From: an uncultured Eubacteriales bacterium
GTDB lineage: Bacteria; Bacillota; Clostridia; Oscillospirales; Acutalibacteraceae
Assembly: GCA_934718145.1 (NCBI GenBank)
Contig: CAKUZC010000007.1
Location: 1-21,265, forward strand
DNA: 21,265 nucleotides
Direction of reading: 5' to 3'
In this document: piece by piece, positions 1 to 6,382 of the stretch
Layout of the letters: the number at the start of each line of letters is the position of its first letter
Position numbering within the stretch: the first letter of the stretch is position 1
Notes under the pieces: generated by a model
Told to the model about the DNA's origin: nothing
Seen by the model: the letters and a program-made list of their open reading frames with translations, nothing else
Database searches by the model: none
Program-made: the position numbers and the translations under genes

Positions 1-74
<74 letters not shown>

Positions 75-87
75 ATCGATATTTTCT

Positions 88-116
88 ATTATACATGATT
101 TTAATGTATCAATCAA
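88..116 (-). promoter_or_regulatory. Promoter of the tRNA-Ala gene
   Basis: On the minus strand TTGATT (111-116) and TATAAT (88-93) are separated by 17 bp, a sigma-A type promoter about 14 bp upstream of the tRNA 5' end. Confidence 0.75.
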
Positions 117-175
117 GAAGTTTTTTATTAATTTACATTATATCAAAATTTATAAAGTTAATTTTTATATTTTTG

Positions 176-204
176 TTGACTTTTTTATTTTAATATTGTA
201 TTAT
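176..204 (+). promoter_or_regulatory. Promoter of the orphan gene at 250
   Basis: TTGACT (176-181) and TATTAT (199-204) are 17 bp apart. A better-looking TATAAT at 202-207 would need a 20-bp spacer, so TATTAT is the preferred -10. Confidence 0.6.
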
Positions 205-249
205 AATAGCGTAGATTTACAAATTTAAATATTAAAAGGAGGAATTATT

Positions 250-642
250 GTGGATTTATTAAAGATAAATAGCAATGGTGAAGAAATAATTCGTATGAGC
301 GGCAAGGAAGTTGAAAAAATTAATAGTATTGATAATTTTAATAAAATTGAAAACACTAAAAATACTGAAACCCCTGAAAACTCTGAAATCCCTAAAAACC
401 CTGAGGGCGTTAAGGGTGGTTTTGCTATCGTAAGTGATCCAATCTACAAATTAACTTATGAAGAAGAAAAAGGACTTGGAGCAGCAGGATACAATTTGAA
501 GAGGACTAACAGTGGAAATTACAGAATAACAAATGAAGACGGTAAAATGGCAAGTCCATTAGAAATACAAACATTATGTAAAGTTATTAATCGCAGTAAA
601 AATAAAAACAAAAGTGTGTGGACATATATATTTCACATGTAA
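250..642 (+). CDS. Orphan 130-aa protein with a Pro/Asn/Glu-rich linker
   Basis: Family not recognised. The GTG start at 250 is set by AAAGGAGG seven bases upstream and by the promoter at 176-204. The protein has no membrane segment. Residues 1-35 are polar and probably helical. Residues about 36-53 are a low-complexity linker in which short units such as TPENSE and IPKNPE recur, visible in the DNA as repeated C-C-C-T-(G/A)-A-A blocks. Residues 54-130 look folded (GGFAIVSDP, YEEEKGLGAAGYNLKRT, then a basic end). A Val-Lys-Gly-Gly pair at the linker/domain border resembles a double-glycine cleavage site but lacks the usual upstream Leu, so this is weak. It is monocistronic, isolated between a tRNA gene and a terminator. 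A real gene is likely, given SD, promoter and terminator; function unknown. Confidence 0.75.
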   Translation: MDLLKINSNGEEIIRMSGKEVEKINSIDNFNKIENTKNTETPENSEIPKNPEGVKGGFAIVSDPIYKLTYEEEKGLGAAGYNLKRTNSGNYRITNEDGKMASPLEIQTLCKVINRSKNKNKSVWTYIFHM

Positions 643-656
643 TAAAATTTAATAAA

Positions 657-711
657 ACATCTCCGATTTGATTCTAGTTAAAATAGAAAATGTCGGGGAT
701 GTAATTTTTTT
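657..711. terminator. Bidirectional terminator between the 250 gene and folC
   Basis: ACATCTCCGA (657-666) pairs with TCGGGGATGT (693-702), a 10-bp stem with one G-U pair. On the plus strand it is followed by AATTTTTTTT and on the minus strand by TTTTATTAAATTT. It lies between two convergent genes, and its plus-strand U tract touches the folC stop codon. Confidence 0.85.
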
Positions 712-1993
712 AAAAGATATGTTCGCTCACAGTGTCCTTAATTTCTTTCATAATTGAGAAAGATCCATATGCAATTATTGCATCGTAGTTTGAACTGTGC
801 TCTATAGCTTCTTTAACAGCAGAAGAAATATTCTTAAAGCTTTTTACATTTCTATTATATAGGCTTACAATTTCTGTAATTTCTTTGAGCGGTAAAGCTC
901 TTTCGTTATTTGGTTCAACGGCGTGTATTTTATTAAATAGTGGAGCTGTTTCCCTTATTACCGTGTTGTAGTCTTTATCTTTGAAAATCCCAATTATCCC
1001 CAAAATATTTTTCCCTTTAAAGAAAGTATTTATAAATTCTTTCAAACATCTCGCTCCATCAGGATTGTGTGCTCCATCTAAAATTATAAGTGGTTTGGTC
1101 TTTATAATTTCCAAACGACACGGCATATATGCTTTCAAAATGCCTTTAAAAAGCGAATTATCACTTATTTCAAACTGTTCTTTAATCACATCAATAACTT
1201 TTAAAGCGGTTGAAATGTTTTTCAGTTGATGAAATCCCAACAGTCGAGTTTTCAATTCTAAATCTCGATATTTAAAATACATACCTTCGCAAGGTAAACA
1301 AACTATATCTTTTAATTGACCTAAATTCGCAGTAAATACTGGAGTTAAACAATTCTCAGCTTTGGTAAATATTTCGGTTTTAGCTTCATCGGGGATTTCA
1401 GGACCTAAGACAACCGGACAAGAGTTTTTAATTATTCCCGACTTTTCCTTTGATATTTCAGAAAGCGTTTTTCCCAATATTTTTGTGTGATCTTTAGAAA
1501 TTGAAGTAATCACGGAACAAATAGACTTTTCAATTATATTTGTTGCATCTAATCTACCGCCTAGTCCGGTTTCAAGTATAACCACATCACATTTTTCATC
1601 GCAAAAATATTTAAATGCCATAGCTGTTGTGAATTCGAACTCAGTTATATTGTCGTTTTTGAATTCTTCCATATTTGCATAGTTTTCAAAAAAAGATACA
1701 AGTTCACATACTTTCTCTTTTGAAATCAAAGAAGAATTGATTTGTATTCTTTCTCGAAAATCCATAACCGAAGGGGAAATATACAATCCCGTTTTATACC
1801 CGGCCTCCGACAGAACAGAAGATATTAAAGCACAAGTTGAGCCTTTTCCGTTCGTCCCGGCAACATGAATAAATTTTAAATTGTTTTGAGGGTTACTAAC
1901 TAGACTCATCAATTTTTTTAACCTTTGAAATCCAGGTTTTGAGCCAAATCTAAGCCTAGATTTTATTAAATTTATTGCTTTTTCGTAATTCAG
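710..1993 (-). CDS. folC: Folylpolyglutamate synthase / dihydrofolate synthase FolC, CTG start
   Basis: Adds glutamate to folates (and in bifunctional members also to dihydropteroate) in the cytoplasm, using ATP. The ATP-binding loop GTNGKGS lies at residues 46-52, followed by GYKTGLYISP, the ETGLGGRLDATN segment and DGAHNPDGA, all hallmarks of the FolC/Mur ligase family. The length of 427 aa is normal. The first ATG/TTG in frame (1909-1912) would remove about 27 conserved N-terminal residues. The frame remains open upstream and reads NYEKAINLIKSRLRFG, typical of the FolC N-terminus, to a CTG at 1993. GAGGT sits six bases before it and an in-frame TGA lies just beyond. CTG is therefore the inferred start, with TTG at 1912 the fallback. 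It lies downstream of tmcAL, and its first 91 codons are duplicated upstream. Confidence 0.93.
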   Translation of the reverse strand: MNYEKAINLIKSRLRFGSKPGFQRLKKLMSLVSNPQNNLKFIHVAGTNGKGSTCALISSVLSEAGYKTGLYISPSVMDFRERIQINSSLISKEKVCELVSFFENYANMEEFKNDNITEFEFTTAMAFKYFCDEKCDVVILETGLGGRLDATNIIEKSICSVITSISKDHTKILGKTLSEISKEKSGIIKNSCPVVLGPEIPDEAKTEIFTKAENCLTPVFTANLGQLKDIVCLPCEGMYFKYRDLELKTRLLGFHQLKNISTALKVIDVIKEQFEISDNSLFKGILKAYMPCRLEIIKTKPLIILDGAHNPDGARCLKEFINTFFKGKNILGIIGIFKDKDYNTVIRETAPLFNKIHAVEPNNERALPLKEITEIVSLYNRNVKSFKNISSAVKEAIEHSSNYDAIIAYGSFSIMKEIKDTVSEHIF

Positions 1994-2045
1994 AATTTTA
2001 CCTCATTTCTGACTTTTTAAGTGAATGTTTCACGTGAAACATTTT
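1722..2045. repeat. Tandem duplication, copy 1 (folC head plus parS)
   Basis: This 324-bp stretch is repeated, with no difference I could find by eye, at 2049-2372 (offset 327). It holds the first 91 codons of intact folC, the folC ribosome site, and a parS palindrome. A 3-bp TGC separates the copies. Confidence 0.96.
2024..2043. promoter_or_regulatory. parS: parS centromere site, copy 1 (ParB/Spo0J binding)
   Basis: The core TGTTTCACGTGAAACA (2026-2041) matches the published Bacillus subtilis parS consensus TGTTNCACGTGAAACA at every position, and the palindrome extends to 20 bp. ParB dimers load here and spread to organise chromosome segregation. It lies in the 5' flank of folC, 30 bp upstream of the CTG start. 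The site also contains the TGA that ends the folC' fragment. Confidence 0.93.
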
Positions 2046-2320
2046 TGCGAAATCAAAGAAGAATTGATTTGTATTCTTTCTCGAAAATCCATAACCGAAG
2101 GGGAAATATACAATCCCGTTTTATACCCGGCCTCCGACAGAACAGAAGATATTAAAGCACAAGTTGAGCCTTTTCCGTTCGTCCCGGCAACATGAATAAA
2201 TTTTAAATTGTTTTGAGGGTTACTAACTAGACTCATCAATTTTTTTAACCTTTGAAATCCAGGTTTTGAGCCAAATCTAAGCCTAGATTTTATTAAATTT
2301 ATTGCTTTTTCGTAATTCAG
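2030..2320 (-). pseudogene. folC' fragment: truncated duplicate of the folC N-terminus
   Basis: The second copy of the folC head has the same CTG start (2320) and the same GAGGT site. It runs identically to intact folC for 91 codons, including the GTNGKGS loop, then diverges after Leu-Ile-Ser into Gln-Lys-Cys-Phe-Thr and stops at a TGA that lies inside parS copy 1. The result is at most a 96-aa fragment lacking the ligase core and the C-terminal domain. It is most likely a by-product of tandem duplication. It may still be translated because it keeps the same initiation region. Confidence 0.88.
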
Positions 2321-2372
2321 AATTTTACCTCATTTCTGACTTTTTAAGTGAATGTTTCACGTGAAACATTTT
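2049..2372. repeat. Tandem duplication, copy 2 (folC' head plus parS)
   Basis: Second copy of the 324-bp unit at 1722-2045. Its outer end runs into the stop codon of tmcAL (2371-2373), which indicates the original order tmcAL - parS - folC before duplication. Confidence 0.96.
2351..2370. promoter_or_regulatory. parS: parS centromere site, copy 2 (ParB/Spo0J binding)
   Basis: Identical 20-bp palindrome (core 2353-2368) exactly 327 bp from copy 1. It abuts the tmcAL stop codon. The copies are about 31 helical turns apart (327/10.5). Confidence 0.93.
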
Positions 2373-3537
2373 AATGTGTAATCATCTTAAAAGCCTGTTC
2401 TTTCCCGCATGAGTCTATTTTTTTAGAAAAAAAACAATAAAAATCTGAAGATTTACACTCACAATTAAAAACTTCAATCGCAGGTTTCGAAAGCTTTTTT
2501 ATTTCCGAATATCTTGAAACCAAAGGGAGTGAAGCTGTTTTTTTGCCCTTTTTAAGTATTTCATATCCCTTTGAATTTGAACCCAATATTCTTATGTACG
2601 GTACAGAATGAGTTTGAATTTCACTACTTATATCCAAAAAACTACACATTAAAATTCGTTTTATTCTAGCCATTGTATATCTTTTAGTTTTTATCGAAAA
2701 AAGTATATCATTTAAATTGTTTTCACGATTCACAGACTCTAAAATTCTATTTTCTAGTCCTTCGCTTATGTCCGGTAACTTTAAAATATCTTCTCTGGAT
2801 AGAGTTCGTAATTTGTAAATAAAAGCTTGTTGAGCAGATTCCAAATTATGAATGGTTTCTTTTTTCAAAACTTCAAAAGAAAACTGTGGTACATAATTTT
2901 TAAAACTCTCATCTGAATTTATTATCATTTTTCTTATTTCAGACGCTGAATGATATTCACGTCCATCATTTTTCCCTATTCTCTTTATTGTAATGGGTTC
3001 AACATTTACATTAAAATCTTCTATGAATTTAAGATATTCTATGCCCAAAATGTTATTAGGAGCACTTAAAAAATTACCGATTTCTGTATTTGATATTATG
3101 GAATTTATCGCCATTTCACGAGCTTTTGCAAATGTAACACCACTACTCAAAATTTTTTTCAATAACAGTTTAAATTCGTCAGTTTTAATTACAGTTACAA
3201 TTTCTTTCATGGCATTTATATTTCCGCATTCACTTCCAAACGCAATCGCGTCAACACATCCGAAAGATTTAATTATTTCAATTCCTGCACGTGCATATCT
3301 TTCAGCCGACGACAACGACCAAACAACGGGAATTTCAGCTACCAAATCTACGCCTAATGAAAGTGCCAATCTTACTTTTGACTGTTTGGAGATTATCGAG
3401 GGCTCTCCTCTTTGAACGAAATTTCCACTCATCACTGCAATAATGTGAGTAAAACCTTTTTCTCGGACTTTCTCAATTAAGTATTTGTGGCCGTTATGAA
3501 ATGGATTGAACTCAGCTATAATCGCACAAACTTTCAT
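2371..3537 (-). CDS. tmcAL: tRNA(Met) cytidine acetate ligase TmcAL (YlbM family)
   Basis: Family members activate acetate with ATP and form N4-acetylcytidine at the wobble position of elongator tRNA-Met. The nucleotidyltransferase fold is marked by AIIAEFNPFHNGH near the N-terminus (the HNGH nucleotide-binding motif, residues 14-17), then VMSGNFVQRGEPSI, GVDLVAEIPVVWSLSSAERYA and AIAFGSECGN. The full length is 388 aa. I chose ATG 3537 because family members usually begin right at MKV.IIAE; it has no clear SD and lies five bases after the preceding gene, suggesting coupling. A TTG at 3558 with AGGA eight bases upstream would add seven residues and remains possible. It is followed by parS and folC. 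Confidence 0.93.
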   Translation of the reverse strand: MKVCAIIAEFNPFHNGHKYLIEKVREKGFTHIIAVMSGNFVQRGEPSIISKQSKVRLALSLGVDLVAEIPVVWSLSSAERYARAGIEIIKSFGCVDAIAFGSECGNINAMKEIVTVIKTDEFKLLLKKILSSGVTFAKAREMAINSIISNTEIGNFLSAPNNILGIEYLKFIEDFNVNVEPITIKRIGKNDGREYHSASEIRKMIINSDESFKNYVPQFSFEVLKKETIHNLESAQQAFIYKLRTLSREDILKLPDISEGLENRILESVNRENNLNDILFSIKTKRYTMARIKRILMCSFLDISSEIQTHSVPYIRILGSNSKGYEILKKGKKTASLPLVSRYSEIKKLSKPAIEVFNCECKSSDFYCFFSKKIDSCGKEQAFKMITH

Positions 3538-3542
3538 AGAGT

Positions 3543-3695
3543 TTACTGTAAATAACAAATTATTGATCCTACAAGCCCACTTAGCATCAAAATAGAACCT
3601 ATGACAGCTAAAATTCTTATCATTCTTTTTTTGCGGTATCCGGCGGTTTTTTTGTAATTTTTGAATTCATTTTTTATTACATTTTCATTTTTCAT
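3543..3695 (-). CDS. Small single-span membrane protein (50 aa)
   Basis: Family not recognised. The ATG at 3695 follows AAGGGAG at good spacing. A longer frame from 3764 is rejected because it would start inside the promoter at 3736-3764. Residues 1-24 are strongly basic (KNYKKTAGYRKKR) and residues about 25-48 form one hydrophobic helix (RILAVIGSILMLSGLVGSIICYL). By the positive-inside rule the N-terminus should be cytoplasmic. It is the first gene of a probable unit with tmcAL, five bases downstream. Function unknown. Confidence 0.7.
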   Translation of the reverse strand: MKNENVIKNEFKNYKKTAGYRKKRMIRILAVIGSILMLSGLVGSIICYLQ

Positions 3696-3735
3696 ACTCA
3701 ATTCTCCCTTTTTTAAGAAAACTTTCAATATTTTA

Positions 3736-3764
3736 ATTATATTATTAATTTTGTCCGTTGGCAA
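3736..3764 (-). promoter_or_regulatory. Promoter for the 3695 gene - tmcAL - folC unit
   Basis: On the minus strand TTGCCA (3759-3764) and TATAAT (3736-3741) are separated by 17 bp, about 40 bp upstream of the ATG at 3695. Confidence 0.7.
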
Positions 3765-3908
3765 ACATACTTTCCATGTTTTAAAATACGTTTAATTAGT
3801 ATATATTTTACTTTATCAAAAAAATTCAGGTTCTAAAAATCAATCATTTCCATAATGTTTAATATAACCTCAAACCAAATAGTTGAAAATTTAAAAAAGG
3901 AGATAATT

Positions 3909-4205
3909 ATGACTGAAGTTCAAGAGCAAAACAGTTTAAATGACGAATTTTCTAATAAAAGTACTTCAAAAAGTCTGAATCTTTTTTTAGTCCGTGTTGC
4001 GGTGTGCTTGATTGTACTGATAGGAACTATGTTTCTAAAATTTAGCAACCCATATTACTTTGACAATTTTAAGTATTATTACAACGAATATATTTGTGAA
4101 GAAAAATATAATCCCCAAAAAATAAAGTCCGATTTAATCGAAATTTTGAAATTGATAAAGCAAAAATCTTTAATTTACTTAGAAAAATTAAATATCATTC
4201 AATAA
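3909..4205 (+). CDS. Small membrane protein with one N-terminal span (98 aa)
   Basis: Family not recognised. ATG 3909 is chosen because AAAAAGGAG lies eight bases upstream; an earlier ATG at 3855 has no ribosome site. The protein has a polar N-terminal stretch of about 20 residues, one hydrophobic span at about residues 23-42 (LNLFLVRVAVCLIVLIGTMFL), then an aromatic, charged tail (NPYYFDNFKYYYNEYICEEKY) ending in a Lys-rich helix. The tail is probably outside the membrane. It is convergent with, and overlaps by 11 bp, the penicillin-binding protein gene on the other strand. No clear promoter was seen. Confidence 0.65.
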   Translation: MTEVQEQNSLNDEFSNKSTSKSLNLFLVRVAVCLIVLIGTMFLKFSNPYYFDNFKYYYNEYICEEKYNPQKIKSDLIEILKLIKQKSLIYLEKLNIIQ

Positions 4206-5811
4206 ACAGTTCTGGAATTTCAGAAATCATTCTATCGACAATTTCCTTAAACACTGGACCGCAGCTTTCTCCTCCGCCTGAGCCTGCTTCAGATAGTACA
4301 ACAATGGAATATTTGGGATTTTCATAGGGAAAAAATCCGGCAAACCACGATTGTTCAACTTTTTTTCCGTCTTCAATTATTCCGGTTTGTGCAGTAGATG
4401 TTTTAGCAGCTGCCTCAGATTTTTCAGGTTTACCTTTTTCGCTTGTGCCGTAGTCTATTGATGCTTTCATGTGGGACTTTAACTTTTTAGCTGCACTTTC
4501 TGATATAATACGCTCATTTTTGAATTCTGAATTTTCCTTTTTTACAATTCTCATGCTTTCATCCGTAAGACCTTTTACAAGTTTTGGACTACTGTAAACT
4601 CCTTTTGAAGCTATTGTATTTATTATTCCTGCTACTTGAAGAGGAGTAGCCATCAATTTGCCTTGCCCGAATGAAAAATTTGCAAGTGTTTTAATGTTTT
4701 TAAGACTCTCTTCATCTGGAAGAACGCCTTTGTCGGAAACCATTGAAGGTGCTAAAGATAGTGGTGCTCCCAATTTGAATTTTTTAGCCATTGAAAGCAC
4801 GGAATTATATGGCATTTTTTTGATTAGTTCTATAAAATATCCGTTGCAAGAGTGAGCCAAAGCTTGTTCCATATTGACCATTTCGTGTTTTTTAGAATTA
4901 AAACACTTAAAAGAAGCGTCTTCGACTTTATTTACACCTTGACAGTTGTAAAGTGTATCTTCACTTATACCTTTTTCTAGAGCTGTTGCTGAGGTTACGA
5001 GTTTAAATATTGAACCCAAATTAAATGAACACATAATCCTATTTAAGAGCGGTGAATTTTTGTCTTTAAGATATGGAGCTACATTTCCGGGCAAAAAACC
5101 TGGTAAACTTAAACATGACCTTATTTCGCAATTTGGCACTTCTGTTACTATCACCGCTCCTCTGACAATATACTTATTTGCAACTTCCTCTGCAATTGCT
5201 TGAATTCGGCTATCTATGTTTAAGACAACTCCTTTAGATACCAGATAAGATTTATCTTCGATAAACTCTTTTTTACCGGGCAATATTTTCCCTGAAGCGT
5301 CGACGCTGTACTTGACGTACATATCATGTTTATTGCCGAAAAGGTAGTCATCATATGCTTTTTCTATTCCGCACATACCCTTTTTGTCTCCTGAAATATA
5401 TCCTATTACATGTGATGCAAGTGTAACATCACTGTATCTTACGGGAACTTCGAAAATTTTGACATATGGAGAATTTACTTTTGAATTAACTTCAATTGTG
5501 AAAGGAGTATTGCCGGAACACTTTTTATAGAGTTCTTCTTTTTTGCTGTTTGAAACTACCGGCGTGAGAGCAGAAAGAGATTCTGTACATGGTACAGCTG
5601 CAGCTACTAGTTTTTTATCGGTATTTACAAGCGGAACATTCCTACAATCATATATTGTTCCTCTTATATCCGAAATTTTTAGATTGTAAGTTTGTTGACT
5701 TAAAGCTGCTTCGTGGAGAAATTCCTTATCTGAAATATGGTCTAGGCAAAAAAATGCCATACAAAACATAAACATAAAAAATCCATATAAAATTAAACAT
5801 CTTTTATACAT
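4195..5811 (-). CDS. Class B penicillin-binding protein (PBP2/SpoVD-like transpeptidase)
   Basis: Cross-links peptidoglycan stem peptides at the outer membrane face. One N-terminal signal anchor (residues about 5-23) is followed by a short dimerisation region containing the DIRGTIYD motif (residues 48-55), the usual RG.I.DRNG site of class B PBPs. The transpeptidase domain has SIFK (Ser267-Lys270, nucleophile and base), SCN (321-323) and KTST (470-473). The third motif has Ser where many homologues have Gly (KTGT); this occurs naturally in the family. No PASTA domain is present, and 538 aa is on the short side. The start is supported by AGAGGT upstream. Whether it serves elongation, division or spore cortex cannot be read from sequence. 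Confidence 0.93.
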   Translation of the reverse strand: MYKRCLILYGFFMFMFCMAFFCLDHISDKEFLHEAALSQQTYNLKISDIRGTIYDCRNVPLVNTDKKLVAAAVPCTESLSALTPVVSNSKKEELYKKCSGNTPFTIEVNSKVNSPYVKIFEVPVRYSDVTLASHVIGYISGDKKGMCGIEKAYDDYLFGNKHDMYVKYSVDASGKILPGKKEFIEDKSYLVSKGVVLNIDSRIQAIAEEVANKYIVRGAVIVTEVPNCEIRSCLSLPGFLPGNVAPYLKDKNSPLLNRIMCSFNLGSIFKLVTSATALEKGISEDTLYNCQGVNKVEDASFKCFNSKKHEMVNMEQALAHSCNGYFIELIKKMPYNSVLSMAKKFKLGAPLSLAPSMVSDKGVLPDEESLKNIKTLANFSFGQGKLMATPLQVAGIINTIASKGVYSSPKLVKGLTDESMRIVKKENSEFKNERIISESAAKKLKSHMKASIDYGTSEKGKPEKSEAAAKTSTAQTGIIEDGKKVEQSWFAGFFPYENPKYSIVVLSEAGSGGGESCGPVFKEIVDRMISEIPELFIE

Positions 5812-5937
5812 AGAAAAACCAACCTCTTTTAAGTAACTGTTTACCTAATTAAGTGTTGGCTTTTTTTTAACTATAATTCCAAAAATGTTTCTAAAAAACA
5901 TATTGTATGTGGTCTCAGAAATAAATATAATCGATTA

Positions 5938-6312
5938 CTATATCCCTAAAATAGTCCTTCCAAGCCATGTAGGTTTAACATTACTAATTTTACCGTTAAT
6001 GGTATCAATAGCTTGACCGAACTTATAGGATCCATATGCTATACTTCCTGCAATACAAACAGCGGAAATTGCATAAGCTATGTTTTTAATTTTAAAAGTC
6101 GCATCTATGCCTCCAATAACATCATCAAATTCTCTTTCGGGATGACTCAAATTATCTTTAACCATCGTTCCGATTTTATTAATATCATCATCAGACAAAA
6201 TTATTCCTTTTTTTTCAAACAATAATTTGACATCATGAACTTCAGGGGCATTTATAACTTTTTTGAGAAATTCTTTATCTTCTAGAACTTTTGTCAACTT
6301 TTCGTCTTTCAA
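5938..6312 (-). CDS. Nif11-like double-glycine leader protein, candidate secreted peptide precursor
   Basis: The TTG start at 6312 is chosen because GGAGGTG lies six bases upstream, giving 124 aa; an in-frame ATG at 6348 has no ribosome site. Residues 1-55 (EKLTKVLEDKEFLKKVINAPEV...LLFEKKGIILSDDDINKI) have the spacing of Nif11-type leaders: a helix, a short turn, then 'G..LSDDD' and another helix. EFDDVIGG (61-68) has the form of a double-glycine processing site, with Phe at -7 and Val at -4. The remaining 56 residues would be the core, with a hydrophobic Gly/Ala-rich segment at 78-101 containing one Cys. Known Nif11-type leaders precede modified peptides or bacteriocins. No maturase or C39 transporter is in the window, so the function is inferred. 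It may instead be a small membrane protein. Confidence 0.72.
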   Translation of the reverse strand: MKDEKLTKVLEDKEFLKKVINAPEVHDVKLLFEKKGIILSDDDINKIGTMVKDNLSHPEREFDDVIGGIDATFKIKNIAYAISAVCIAGSIAYGSYKFGQAIDTINGKISNVKPTWLGRTILGI

Positions 6313-6353
6313 AACCCACACCTCCATTATTATAAATAAATTTAACAAAAATA

Positions 6354-6382
6354 ATTATATCATTTTATTAAAATTATTGCAA
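6354..6382 (-). promoter_or_regulatory. Possible promoter of the Nif11-like gene, overlapping the mltG stop
   Basis: On the minus strand TTGCAA (6377-6382, last codons of mltG) and TATAAT (6354-6359) are separated by 17 bp, so the small gene can be expressed independently of mltG. Confidence 0.55.

Noticed and set aside
2024..2370. Reading the CACGTG palindromes as a promoter operator or terminator for folC.
   Set aside because: The 16-bp core is an exact parS match and lacks a loop or T tract suitable for termination; ParB binding explains it better.
5885..5901. ATGTTT/AAACAT hairpin followed by TTTT on the minus strand, a possible terminator of the Nif11-like gene.
   Set aside because: Only six mostly A-T pairs with a weak T run; not convincing as an intrinsic terminator.
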